The notes beneath the pieces were generated by a model. That model saw nothing but the letters and a program-made list of their open reading frames with translations, was not told the origin of the DNA and did no database searches. Below, piece by piece: positions 1-8,834 of a DNA stretch of 64,000 bases (the first letter of the stretch is position 1; each line of letters opens with the position of its first letter). The DNA comes from Gordonia sp. SL306 (GTDB lineage Bacteria > Actinomycetota > Actinomycetes > Mycobacteriales > Mycobacteriaceae): positions 4,650,001 through 4,714,000 of the forward strand of contig NZ_CP113063.1 in assembly GCF_026625785.1 (NCBI RefSeq). Direction: 5' to 3'. The translations under genes and the position numbers were made by a program.

Positions 1-2
1 TC

Positions 3-536
3 ACCGACCTGCCGTACTCGGTCAAGGCGAACAATCTGTTGCCCATGCTGTCCATCGCTCCGCAGGAGTTCGGGCTGCTCAAGTACCTGATCAGCGAACT
101 CGCGGCGAACCGCGCGGATCGCGTCAACACGTTGAGCGAGTTCGTCCCGCGCGCCGACGGCGGTGACTGGGAGATCATCACGGCAGGCCAGCGAGTCCAG
201 GTGATCCGCAAGACCGGCGTCGGCGGCACACTCGAGTTCGGGACCGCGGTGGTCACGGCCGGAGACGGCACGATCGCCGGCCTGCTCGGCGCCTCACCGG
301 GCGCCTCGACGGCGGTGCCCGCGATGCTCCAGGTCCTCGAGAAGTGCTTCCCGAACGAGTACGCGGGATGGGGGCCGGCGCTCACCGAGATGATCCCGTC
401 GTTCGGACAGAAGCTCTCGGACAATCGCGACCTCTTCCGTCAGGTCTGGGACTGGACCACGGCCAGCCTGCAACTCAAGCGCGGCGCCGTGGACACCCGC
501 GTCGAGGCGGATCGCACACCTGCCGCGGCGTTGTGA
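3..536 (+). CDS. mqo: Malate:quinone oxidoreductase, C-terminal part (5' end outside window)
   Basis: This is the C-terminal ~177 residues of a membrane-associated FAD enzyme that oxidises malate to oxaloacetate and passes electrons to quinone in the TCA cycle and respiratory chain. The reading frame is open from the first base. Family hallmarks seen are the segment AGQRVQVIRKTGVGGTLEFG, the FAD-binding LLGASPGASTAVPAML segment, and a C-terminal tract ending in IPSFGQKLSDN. Mqo is followed by the same acetyltransferase and chelatase genes in mycobacteria, which supports the call. The gene starts upstream of the window, so its start and promoter cannot be judged. Confidence 0.93.
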   Translation, partial: TDLPYSVKANNLLPMLSIAPQEFGLLKYLISELAANRADRVNTLSEFVPRADGGDWEIITAGQRVQVIRKTGVGGTLEFGTAVVTAGDGTIAGLLGASPGASTAVPAMLQVLEKCFPNEYAGWGPALTEMIPSFGQKLSDNRDLFRQVWDWTTASLQLKRGAVDTRVEADRTPAAAL

Positions 537-620
537 CATCGATGCCGCCGACGTCAGCGCCGTCCGATCGACACGGGCGCGGCTGGTGCGACCGAACACC
601 GATGTGATAGTCACGACACC

Positions 621-1127
621 ATGACTCCGGTAGGGCAACTGCGCCAGAGCCCGGCCGCAGACCTCGATGCGGCGACGCTCTATCAGATCCTGCGGTTGCG
701 GGTGGACGTCTTCGTCGTCGAACAGGCCTGCCCGTACCCGGAACTCGACGGCCGTGACCTCGAGCCGAACACACGTCAGTTCTGGATCTCCGACACCGAA
801 GGATGCGTGATCGCCACCTTGCGGCTCCTGACCGAACCGCCGTCGGCCGACGGCAGGCCCCTGTTCCGTATCGGCCGGGTGTGCACAGAGCGCTCGCATC
901 GTGGTGAGGGTCTGACCGCACGTCTGTTGTCGGCCGCGCTCGCCGAGGTCGGCGACGATCCGTGTCGGATCGAGGCGCAGGCCTACCTGGTCGAGATGTA
1001 TGCGAAATTCGGTTTCGTGCCCGAGGGTGACGAGTACCTCGAGGACGGGATTCCGCACGTCTCGATGGTCCGGGACCGCGGTGTGGCAACCGATCGCGTC
1101 GGTGCCTCTCCGGACACCGTCCGATGA
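621..1127 (+). CDS. GNAT family N-acetyltransferase, ElaA type
   Basis: A 168-residue acetyl-CoA-dependent N-acetyltransferase with substrate unknown. The N-terminal half carries the ElaA signature: LYQILRLRVDVFVVEQ followed by YPELDGRD. The acetyl-CoA binding loop reads RIGRVCTERSHRGEGL, close to the usual R-x-x-G-x-G/A pattern, at about residues 82-98. The segment YAKFGFVPEGDEYLEDGIPH is the typical ElaA C-terminal motif. The stop overlaps the next start as ATGA at 1124-1127, so the gene is probably co-translated with the chelatase gene. The same pair occurs next to mqo in M. tuberculosis. The last ~15 residues are poorly conserved in style. Confidence 0.85.
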   Translation: MTPVGQLRQSPAADLDAATLYQILRLRVDVFVVEQACPYPELDGRDLEPNTRQFWISDTEGCVIATLRLLTEPPSADGRPLFRIGRVCTERSHRGEGLTARLLSAALAEVGDDPCRIEAQAYLVEMYAKFGFVPEGDEYLEDGIPHVSMVRDRGVATDRVGASPDTVR

Positions 1128-3118
1128 GTGGTCGCCACCGTTCGTCGGGGGAACCGACCCTGACCCGTTACCCGTTCAGCGCTGTCGTCGGGCAGGAGCG
1201 GCTGAAACTCGCGTTGATCCTGTCCGCCATCTCGCCCGGGATCGGGGGAGTCCTGATCCGTGGTGAGAAGGGAACGGCCAAGTCGACGATCGTCCGGGGA
1301 CTCGGCCCGCTTCTCGCCGGTGACCCCACCCGGACCGACGACGCCCGAGGTCGCGTCGTCGAACTCCCGATCGGCGCCACCGAGGACCGCGTCATCGGCT
1401 CCCTCGACCTGACCGCGGTACTCAGTGAGGGCCGTGCGGAGTTCACCCCCGGTCTGCTGGCACGGGCCGACGGCGGCGTGCTCTACATCGACGAGGTCAA
1501 CCTCCTCGCCGATCACCTCGTCGACGTTCTCCTCGACGCCGCCGCCAGCGGCCGGGTCGCCATCGAACGAGATGGTGTGTCGCACACCCAATCCGCCGAT
1601 TTCGTGTTGGTGGGGACGATGAACCCGGAAGAAGGGGAGCTCCGGCCGCAGCTGCTCGACCGCTTCGGCCTCGCGGTGGACGTGGCCGCCGGTCGCGACA
1701 TCTCGGAGCGGGTGGAGATCGTCTCGCGCCGAATGGAATTCGATGCCGACCCGGACGGTTTCGCGGCGCGCCATCAGGACTCGGAGCGGGAACTGACGCG
1801 ACGGATCGGCACCGCCCGCGAGCTGATGTCGTCGGTCACCATCCCGCCCGAGGAATTGCGCCGGATCGCCGGGATCTGCGCACACCTCGACGTCGACGGG
1901 TTGCGCGGAGACATCGTGGTCGCGCGGACGGCGGCCGCGCACGCCGCATGGCGCGAGGCCCTCGAGGTCACCGAGGACGATGTCCGGGTGGCCGTCGAGT
2001 TGGCGTTGCCACATCGCAGGCGCCGGAATCCGTTCGACGAATCCGGTTTGACCACCGAACAACTCGACGATGCGATGGATGCAGGCGACCAGGCCGCTGG
2101 ATCGGGGGAGCCCGACGACGATCCCGATCCCACGGATCCGGGACCGGGCGGAAGCGACGGCCCCGGTGAGGATGCCTCTCCCGGTACGGATGAATCCGCC
2201 GGGACGACAGCAGATCCGGGAGCAGATCCGGGAGCAGACACCGGTGGCGATACCGATGCCGACGAGAAGACACCGGCCCCGGGAGCGCGATTCGGGACAC
2301 CGCCGCCTCGCGCGAGCGCGCCCACCGTGCGGAGACTGCGGGTGGGCGGTGTCGGTGACGGCGATCCCGGACGCCGATCGCGCGCGCGGTCCCGTAGGGG
2401 ACACACCACGCATGCGACCGCATTCGAGCACGGCCGGCCGGTCCATCTGTTCGGCACCATCCTGAATGCGGCCGAGCGCCACCACGGTTCGTCGGGTTCC
2501 ACGGGGTCGGGGAACTCCTCGCCGATGCGGGTCGCCGCCGACGATCTGCGCGCCGCCCAGCGCATCGGTCAGGAGGGCAACCTCGTCGTCTTCCTCGTCG
2601 ACCTGTCGGGTTCGATGACCGCGCGACGTCGGCTCACCACCGTGAGCAGCGTGTGCGTCGATCTGCTGCGCGATTCCTACACCCGGCGCGACCGGGTGGC
2701 GGTTGTCGTCGCGCGGGGGGCGTCGGCATCGGTGGCCGTGCCGCCGACCAAGTCCGTCGACATCGCTGTGCGCCGGCTGGCCGACCTCCGCACCGGCGGG
2801 CGCACCCCGCTGGCGGAGGGGATCACCACCGCGGCCGAGCTCATCGAGCGGGCCGGACGCCGGGAGCCGCAGCGACGTCCGTTGCTGGTCGTCCTCACCG
2901 ACGGGCGCGCGACCGCGGGCCCGGATGCCGCCGGCCGTGCACGGTCGGCCGCCGCCGCGATCGGGCGCCGCGACATCGATGCGGTGGTCGTGGACTGCGA
3001 GCAGGGCATGATCCGGCTGGGCTTGGCGAACGACCTCGCCGCCGCCATGGGGGCCCGATGCCTGCCGATGGACGAACTCACCGCCGGCGTGCTCGCCCGT
3101 CCAGGACGAGCCGCCTGA
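1124..3118 (+). CDS. Magnesium-chelatase-like AAA+/VWA protein, probably cobalt chelation for cobalamin
   Basis: A 664-residue fusion of a ChlI-like AAA+ motor and a ChlD-like VWA domain. Walker A is GEKGTAKST (residues 47-55) and Walker B is GVLYIDEVNLL (about 118-128). A disordered Asp/Gly/Pro/Thr-rich linker runs roughly 320-375. The VWA domain follows from about 486 with the MIDAS motif DLSGSM. In the family these subunits drive insertion of Mg2+ or Co2+ into a tetrapyrrole together with a large CobN/ChlH subunit. No large subunit is in this window. Location directly before cobO and cobB suggests cobaltochelation; no photosynthesis genes are present. It overlaps the acetyltransferase by 4 nt. 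Confidence 0.85.
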   Translation: MSGRHRSSGEPTLTRYPFSAVVGQERLKLALILSAISPGIGGVLIRGEKGTAKSTIVRGLGPLLAGDPTRTDDARGRVVELPIGATEDRVIGSLDLTAVLSEGRAEFTPGLLARADGGVLYIDEVNLLADHLVDVLLDAAASGRVAIERDGVSHTQSADFVLVGTMNPEEGELRPQLLDRFGLAVDVAAGRDISERVEIVSRRMEFDADPDGFAARHQDSERELTRRIGTARELMSSVTIPPEELRRIAGICAHLDVDGLRGDIVVARTAAAHAAWREALEVTEDDVRVAVELALPHRRRRNPFDESGLTTEQLDDAMDAGDQAAGSGEPDDDPDPTDPGPGGSDGPGEDASPGTDESAGTTADPGADPGADTGGDTDADEKTPAPGARFGTPPPRASAPTVRRLRVGGVGDGDPGRRSRARSRRGHTTHATAFEHGRPVHLFGTILNAAERHHGSSGSTGSGNSSPMRVAADDLRAAQRIGQEGNLVVFLVDLSGSMTARRRLTTVSSVCVDLLRDSYTRRDRVAVVVARGASASVAVPPTKSVDIAVRRLADLRTGGRTPLAEGITTAAELIERAGRREPQRRPLLVVLTDGRATAGPDAAGRARSAAAAIGRRDIDAVVVDCEQGMIRLGLANDLAAAMGARCLPMDELTAGVLARPGRAA

Positions 3119-3157
3119 CATCTGTTCTGCACCAGCGAGAAACGGCAGGAGGCCGCA

Positions 3158-3775
3158 ATGCCGCAAGGAGTGCCCGACACCATCCCCGACGACGGGCTCA
3201 CCACCCGGCAACGCCGGAACCAGCCGGTCCTGGCAGTGCACACCGGGGACGGCAAGGGCAAGTCGACGGCCGCGTTCGGGATGGCGATGCGTGCGTGGAA
3301 CGCCGGCATGCGGGTGGCCGTGTTCCAGTTCGTCAAGAGCGCCAAGTGGCGCGTCGGCGAGGAGACCGCGCTCACGGCGCTGGGCACCGTGCACGAGCAG
3401 ACCGGTCAGGGCGGCCCGGTCGAATGGCACAAGATGGGGCAAGGCTGGTCGTGGCTGCGTGCCAACGAAGACCATGATGCCGACCATGCCGACGCCGCTC
3501 GCGCCGGATGGGCGGAGATAGCTCGGCGGCTGGCCGCCGAGCAGCACGATTTCTACGTGCTGGACGAGTTCACCTACCCGCTCGACTGGGGCTGGGTCGA
3601 CACCGACGAGGTGGTCTCCGCGCTCGGTGGTCGACCCGGTCGGCAGCATGTCGTCATCACCGGGCGTCGCGCCCCGTCGGCCCTGGTCGACGCTGCCGAC
3701 CTCGTCACCGAGATGCGTAAGGTCGCCCACCCGATGGATGCAGGTCGCAAGGGGCAGAAGGGCATCGAGTGGTGA
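3158..3775 (+). CDS. cobO: Cob(I)yrinic acid a,c-diamide adenosyltransferase
   Basis: A 205-residue enzyme that transfers adenosyl from ATP to the cobalt of corrinoids, using the CobO/BtuR fold. The P-loop is GDGKGKST (residues 30-37). The segments FQFVKSAKWRVGEE and LDEFTYPLDWGWVDTDEV are diagnostic of this family, and the C-terminus VAHPMDAGRKGQKGIEW is the usual CobO ending. A ribosome site, GGAGG, lies 7 nt before the ATG. It sits 39 nt after the chelatase gene and 43 nt before cobB, in one probable cobalamin operon. Length is normal for the family. Confidence 0.95.
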   Translation: MPQGVPDTIPDDGLTTRQRRNQPVLAVHTGDGKGKSTAAFGMAMRAWNAGMRVAVFQFVKSAKWRVGEETALTALGTVHEQTGQGGPVEWHKMGQGWSWLRANEDHDADHADAARAGWAEIARRLAAEQHDFYVLDEFTYPLDWGWVDTDEVVSALGGRPGRQHVVITGRRAPSALVDAADLVTEMRKVAHPMDAGRKGQKGIEW

Positions 3776-3818
3776 CGCCGTCCTCGAATGCCACGGCTCT
3801 CGTTCCGGAGGGGCCGGG

Positions 3819-5268
3819 ATGAGTTCGGTCCCGGCCGTCGTGATCGCCGCCCCCGCATCGGGGAGTGGAAAGACGACGGTGTCGACCGGACTGATCGGGG
3901 CGCTGCGGACCGCCGGACACCGCGTCGCGCCGTTCAAGGTCGGGCCCGACTACATCGACCCCGGTTATCACGCGGTTGCAGCCGGGGTGGTCGGCCGCAA
4001 TCTCGATCCCAACTTGGTGGGGACGGATCTCGTCGCACCGCTGTTCGCCGCGGGGACCGTGGGCGCCGACATCGCCGTCGTGGAGGGGGTGATGGGGCTG
4101 TTCGACGGCCGCATCCTGCCCGACGACGCCGGTGGCGATCCGAGTGGCTTCGGCTCGACCGCCCATGTCGCCCAACTGATCGGCGCGCCGGTTGTCCTGG
4201 TGGTGGACGCGGCCGGACACAGCCAGTCGCTCGCCGCCCTGCTGCAGGGCTTCGTCGGGTACGACCCGTCGATCCACGTCGCGGGGGTCATCCTGAACCG
4301 AGTGGGTTCGGATCGTCACGAGACCGTCCTGCGTCAGGCGTGTGCACGTGCCGGCCTGCCGGTGTTCGGGGTGCTGCGTCGGGCACCCACATCTGCAGGT
4401 GCCGTCGCGCCATCTCGGGCTGATCCCGGCTGCCGAACGTCGCGACGACGCGGTCCGAGCGGTCGCCGCGATGACCGCCACGGTCGGTGCGGCGCTGGAT
4501 CTCCCGGCGATCGTGGCCGCGGCCCGCGGTCGTAGACAGGGACCGGTCGATGCCTGGTCGGCGGCGGACGCGGTCGGCCACGACGGCTTCGGGCCTGCGG
4601 GTTCGCGCGCCCAGCGTCCGATCGTGGCGGTCGCGGGTGGTGCCGCATTCACGTTCGGCTATGCCGAACACAGCGAGTTGCTCGCCGCCGCAGGCGCGGA
4701 CGTCGTCGGGTTCGACCCGCTCCACGATCCGCTGCCGCCCGACACCGACGCCGTCGTCGTCGGGGGTGGTTTCCCGGAAGAGCACGCCGAGGTGCTGTCG
4801 GCGAACGAACCGTTGCGCACCGGGCTCGCCGCACACGCACGAGCGGGTCGCCCGATCCTCGCCGAATGTGCCGGATTGCTCTATCTCGCAACCGAACTCG
4901 ATGGCCATCCGATGGCCGGGGTGCTCGACGTGGCCGGGCGGTTCGGCCCGGCCCTGACGCTGGGTTACCGCGACGGGGTGGCCGTCGCGGATTCCGTCGC
5001 ATTCGTTGCCGGTGAGCGCGTCACCGGACACGAGTTCCATCGATCCACCGTCGAGGCCCGCGGCGAGATCACGCCCGCGTGGGCCTGGCGCGATCATCGG
5101 GGGACAGCCGGTACGCACGGATTCGTACAGGCATCGGTGCACGCCTCCTACCTTCATGTCCATCCGGCCGGTCATCCGGCTGCGGTGACGAGGTTCGTCT
5201 CCGCGGCACGGCGTGCCGCCGAGGCGACCGGCCCGGGACGAGACGAGGCGGCGGAGCGCACGGGATGA
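3819..5268 (+). pseudogene. cobB: Cobyrinate (hydrogenobyrinate) a,c-diamide synthase, interrupted by a +1 frameshift
   Basis: CobB amidates the a and c side chains of (hydrogeno)cobyrinate using glutamine and ATP. The first half (3819-4382) has the P-loop APASGSGKTT (residues 11-20) and VGPDYIDPGYH. The second half has the class I glutamine amidotransferase domain with LAECAGLLYL (nucleophile Cys) and GHEFHRS. The two halves lie in different frames. Frame one reads VFGVLRR up to 4382 and frame two resumes as HPHLQVPSRHLGLIP at 4384, so one extra G in the GGG at 4381-4383 explains the break. Without it the protein would be ~482 aa, normal for CobB. The stop overlaps the next start as ATGA. 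It is either a true mutation that would block the pathway or a sequencing error. Confidence 0.85.
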
Positions 5269-6914
5269 GCAATCAGGGGCTCGACGACGCTCTCGACGCA
5301 CTGGCCCGACATGGCGTCGACGATCCGGCTGTCCTGCGCGAACTCCTCGAGGCGGTACTCGTCGTCGGACAGGGACTCGAACTCGACCAAGCCCTGCAGC
5401 GGATCGTCGAGGTCGCCTCCGCGGTGGTCGACGCCCGCTACGGTGCGCTCGGTGTCCGCGGACCAGACGGCGGACTCAGTGCATTCGTCTACACCGGTAT
5501 CAGCAGATCGCAGCGTGCGCGGATGGATCACCTCCCGGTCGGCCGCGGGGTGTTGGGGCTGCTCATCGAGCAACCGCAGGTGTTGCGAATTCCGGCGCTG
5601 TCGAAACACCCTGCCTCGGTGGGCTTCCCCGCCAACCATCCGCCGATGAACACGTTCCTCGGTGCGCCGATCATCGTGCGGGGCTCGGTGTTCGGGAGCA
5701 TCTATCTGACGGAGAAGCAGTCCGCGCCCGAGTTCGGGGAGGTGGACGAGACGCTGGTGGCGGTGCTCGCTGTCGCGGCGGGAATCGCAGTGGACAACGC
5801 CCGGCTGTTCGAGAGTGCCCGCACCCGGCACCGCTGGATGCAGGTCATCGCTCGCCGTGGCTCAGAGCCGCTGGCCGGAATCGCGCTCGACGACACGCTG
5901 TCCCGGCTGTGTGGCGACGTCACCGAGCTCACCGGCGGTGTCGACGCCTTCATCCTCACCGGCGAGTCCGGGGCTGTCGAGGTGGCCGGGCACACCGGGC
6001 GGGCCGTGACGGCGGGGGACATGGCGTTGCCGCCCACGGACATCCACATGGTGCGATCCGCCACCGACCTGTCGTCCGAACTCGTCCGAGGCGGGGCGCG
6101 ATGGGCGACGGTGCAGCCGCTGCAGCGCGCGGCCGGGGTGTTCGGGTGGATCGTGATCACCCACCGTGAGCGACCCCGGTGGGACGGGGAGGACGCGTCG
6201 GGGCTCGCCGGCGTCGCCGAGGTGGCCTCGCTGGCGGTGGCCTACGCCGAACAGCAACAGGTCGCCCGCGATCTGGAGGTGCTCGAGGACCGCCATCGCA
6301 TCGCCCGGGACCTGCACGACCACGTGATCCAGCGGCTGTTCGCCATCGGGATGTCGGTACAGACGATGTTGGCCACCCAGCCGTCGTCGGGAGAAGGGGC
6401 GGACACTCCGGCGGTGCAGAGTGCCACCACGGCCCGCCTCGAGCAGGTGATCGCCGACCTCGACCGGACCATCGCGCAGATCCGCACCTCCATCTTCGAC
6501 CTGCAGACGATTCCCGGTCATCACGACACCACCACGCTGCGTCGCCGCGTCCTCGACATCGTGTCCGAACTGGCCGCGCGCGCCCCGATCGCACCCGGTG
6601 TCGCGTTCGCCGGACCGGTGGACACCGTGGTCCCGGAATCGTTGGGTCCGCACATCGACGCGGTCCTGCGCGAGGGGTTGTCGAACGCCTTGCGGCATGC
6701 GCAGGCCCAGCACATCGACGTCTCGGTACGCGCCGAGGACGATGTGTTGTCGGTCGAGATCTGCGACGACGGCGTCGGCATCGGCTCCGACGTGGTCTAC
6801 CGCGGCCTCGACAACCTGACCCGCCGCGCCGAGGAATGTGACGGGGTGTTCAGCGTGGTGACCCGACCAGGCGCGGGTACCACGCTGACGTGGTCCGTCC
6901 CGCTGACCGGCTAG
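5265..6914 (+). CDS. devS: GAF-domain sensor histidine kinase, DevS/DosS type
   Basis: A 549-residue sensor kinase: a first GAF domain (about 35-185), a second GAF-like region (about 200-330), a HisKA_3 phosphoacceptor segment RDLHDHVIQRLFAIGMSVQ (His near 351) and an HATPase_c domain with EICDDGVGIG. The first GAF contains KHPASVGFPANHPPMNTFLG. Its second His (residue 125) aligns with the proximal haem ligand His149 of M. tuberculosis DosS as I recall it, so a gas- or redox-sensing haem is likely. The start at 5265 (ATGA overlap with cobB) is chosen over longer in-frame starts inside cobB. The probable partner is the convergent DevR-like regulator. No membrane segment is visible, so it is probably cytosolic. 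Confidence 0.85.
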   Translation: MSNQGLDDALDALARHGVDDPAVLRELLEAVLVVGQGLELDQALQRIVEVASAVVDARYGALGVRGPDGGLSAFVYTGISRSQRARMDHLPVGRGVLGLLIEQPQVLRIPALSKHPASVGFPANHPPMNTFLGAPIIVRGSVFGSIYLTEKQSAPEFGEVDETLVAVLAVAAGIAVDNARLFESARTRHRWMQVIARRGSEPLAGIALDDTLSRLCGDVTELTGGVDAFILTGESGAVEVAGHTGRAVTAGDMALPPTDIHMVRSATDLSSELVRGGARWATVQPLQRAAGVFGWIVITHRERPRWDGEDASGLAGVAEVASLAVAYAEQQQVARDLEVLEDRHRIARDLHDHVIQRLFAIGMSVQTMLATQPSSGEGADTPAVQSATTARLEQVIADLDRTIAQIRTSIFDLQTIPGHHDTTTLRRRVLDIVSELAARAPIAPGVAFAGPVDTVVPESLGPHIDAVLREGLSNALRHAQAQHIDVSVRAEDDVLSVEICDDGVGIGSDVVYRGLDNLTRRAEECDGVFSVVTRPGAGTTLTWSVPLTG

Positions 6915-6966
6915 GGCCGCGTCCGCGCACGAACAACGGGGGAGAGCGCGGGACGAGCCCGGCGCG

Positions 6967-7647
6967 TCAGATCTTGCCGTCGCGCAGTTTGGTCGCCATC
7001 ACGGCGACTTGTGTGCGTCGCTGCATGTCGAGCTTCGCCAGGATGCGGGACACGTAGTTCTTGATCGTCTTCTCGGCCAGGAACATCCGTTCCGCGATCT
7101 GTCGATTGGTGAGCCCGTCGCCGATGTGGCTGAACACCTCGCGCTCCTGTGCGGTGAGTTCGGCGAGCGGATCGGCGGCCGAACCCTTGCCGCCCCGCAG
7201 TTTGGCAAGGAGGGCGGCCGTGCTGCGGTCGTCGAGCAGGGACCCGCCGTGTCCGACAGTTCGGACGGCCGCGACGAGGTTGTGGCCGAGGATCTGCTTG
7301 AGCACGAAGCCGGACGCGCCGGCCAGCACGGCCGCCAGCAAGGCGTCGTCGTCGGCGTAGCTCGTCAGCATCAGACAACGCACCGACGGTTCTTCCGCGC
7401 GCACGTCACGACAGAGTTCCACGCCGTTGCCGTCCGGGAGGCGGACGTCGAGGACCGCGACGTCGGGCTTGGTCGCGAGGATGCCGACCTTCGCCTCGCC
7501 AACAGATGCGGCCTCACCCACCACTTCCAGATCGTCGGCGGTGCCCAAGAGGTCGCGCAAGCCGCGTCGGACCAGTTCGTGGTCATCGACGAGGTAGACG
7601 CGGACCGGCTTGTCCGGCGCGCCGTCCGGTGTGGCATCGGCAGGCAT
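6967..7647 (-). CDS. devR: LuxR/NarL-family response regulator, DevR/DosR type
   Basis: A 226-residue response regulator. The receiver domain has acidic DD in YLVDDHELVRRGL and phosphoacceptor Asp67 in VAVLDVRLPDGNG. The C-terminal LuxR HTH reads LTAQEREVFSHIGDGLTNRQ. Similarity to mycobacterial DevR is strong by eye, including AGASGFVLK, SLLDDRSTAALLAKLR and FLAEKTIKNYVSRILAKLDM. Known DevR activates the dormancy regulon under hypoxia, NO or CO. The gene is convergent with the DevS-like kinase, 52 nt apart. I chose the Met at 7647 because the ~13 residues upstream have no receiver-domain character. A half DosR-like box lies in the upstream divergent region. Confidence 0.88.
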   Translation of the reverse strand: MPADATPDGAPDKPVRVYLVDDHELVRRGLRDLLGTADDLEVVGEAASVGEAKVGILATKPDVAVLDVRLPDGNGVELCRDVRAEEPSVRCLMLTSYADDDALLAAVLAGASGFVLKQILGHNLVAAVRTVGHGGSLLDDRSTAALLAKLRGGKGSAADPLAELTAQEREVFSHIGDGLTNRQIAERMFLAEKTIKNYVSRILAKLDMQRRTQVAVMATKLRDGKI

Positions 7648-7718
7648 GTCCTCGACGGTACCGCAGGCCCAGACGGCGGGAGGCACATGAGCTTTGACGA
7701 CCTGAGACCCAGCCGATC

Positions 7719-7736
7719 CGGGACTTTGTGCTCACG
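7719..7736. promoter_or_regulatory. Possible DevR/DosR box in the devR-desA divergent region
   Basis: The sequence CGGGACTTTGTGCTCACG fits the left half of the DosR palindrome (GGGACTWWAGTCCC) for eight bases and only weakly the right half. It lies in the 167-bp gap between devR and the desaturase gene, so autoregulation or desaturase control is plausible. The match is imperfect. Confidence 0.3.
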
Positions 7737-7814
7737 TGACGACGCCACCCGGTGGCGCAGTGTTGGTTGCACACCGGCGATGGCGGCCGGCGAGTGCGAC
7801 TTCGAGGGAGAGCG

Positions 7815-8828
7815 ATGACGAGCATGGTCGGTTCACCGACGGTTACGGACACAGGGATGACCGGATCGGATCTGCTGCGGGAGTTGCTCCCGGTCTGCGA
7901 GACCGAGGTCGAGCGGCACATGACGATGACCACGGACTGGCATCCGCACGACTACGTCCCGTGGACCGACGGCCGCAACTTCGCCGCGCTGGGCGGCGAT
8001 GACTGGGACCCGTCGCAGTCCCACCTCTCGGAGACGGCCAAGGCGGCCATGATCACCAATCTCCTGACCGAGGACAACCTCCCGTCCTATCACCGCGTGA
8101 TCGCGGACAACTTCGGCCTCGACGACGCGTGGGGTTTCTGGGTGGGCCGGTGGACCGCCGAGGAGATGCGTCACTCGGTGGTGATGCGCGACTACCTCGT
8201 GGTCACCCGAGGTGTGGACCCCGTCGAACTGGAGAACACCCGGATGCAGCACATGACGCACGGCTTCAACCCGCTGCCCGAGGACGACGGACAGCGCGAC
8301 CACAGCTTCGACATGCTCTACGCCGTCAGCTACGTGAGCTTCCAGGAGCTGGCCACCCGGGTGTCGCACCGCAACACCGGCAAGGCCTGCGGCGACCCGA
8401 TCGCCGACCGCATGCTGCAACGCGTCGCCGCGGACGAGAACCTGCACATGCTCTTCTATCGCAACATCGTCGACGGTGCGCTCGACTTGGTCCCGGATCA
8501 GGCGATGGTCGCGATCTACGGCATCGTCTCGAACTTCCAGATGCCCGGCGCGTCGATGCCGAACTTCCGTCGCAACGCGGTCCTGATCGCCAAGGGAGGG
8601 ATCTACGACCTGCCGCAGCACATGTCCGAGGTGGTGATGCCGGTGCTGCGCAAGTGGCGGATCTTCGAACGCGATGACTTCGGCCCACTCGGCGAGCACT
8701 ACCGAGAGTTGTTGGGCGGCTTCCTCGAACAGATGAACATCAAGGTGGGGAAGTTCGAGGAAGCGCGTGAGCGCGCCCTGGCCCGTCAGCGAGCCAAGGG
8801 GGGACTTGTCGAGGTGTCTGCCCGATGA
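7815..8828 (+). CDS. desA: Acyl-[acyl-carrier-protein] desaturase (DesA1/DesA2 family)
   Basis: A 337-residue soluble di-iron desaturase that introduces a double bond into ACP-bound fatty acids, in actinobacteria feeding membrane or mycolic acid lipids. Di-iron ligand motifs seen are AEEMRHSVV (Glu-Glu-x-x-His, about 115-120) and ADENLHMLFY (about 206-213), with an upstream glutamate in EDNLPSYHRV. Length is typical. The ATG at 7815 follows GAGGGAGAG and precedes the conserved LLRELLPVCETEVERH. It is divergent from devR and convergent with an acyl-CoA ligase gene 6 nt downstream. Whether it is DesA1- or DesA2-like cannot be resolved by eye. Confidence 0.88.
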   Translation: MTSMVGSPTVTDTGMTGSDLLRELLPVCETEVERHMTMTTDWHPHDYVPWTDGRNFAALGGDDWDPSQSHLSETAKAAMITNLLTEDNLPSYHRVIADNFGLDDAWGFWVGRWTAEEMRHSVVMRDYLVVTRGVDPVELENTRMQHMTHGFNPLPEDDGQRDHSFDMLYAVSYVSFQELATRVSHRNTGKACGDPIADRMLQRVAADENLHMLFYRNIVDGALDLVPDQAMVAIYGIVSNFQMPGASMPNFRRNAVLIAKGGIYDLPQHMSEVVMPVLRKWRIFERDDFGPLGEHYRELLGGFLEQMNIKVGKFEEARERALARQRAKGGLVEVSAR

Positions 8829-8834
8829 CCCGCG

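Noticed and set aside
983..3937. 984-codon open frame on the minus strand over the chelatase and cobO genes
   Set aside because: It is antisense to well-recognised genes; long antisense open frames are expected in high-GC DNA, and its product is Arg/His/Asp-rich with no family character.
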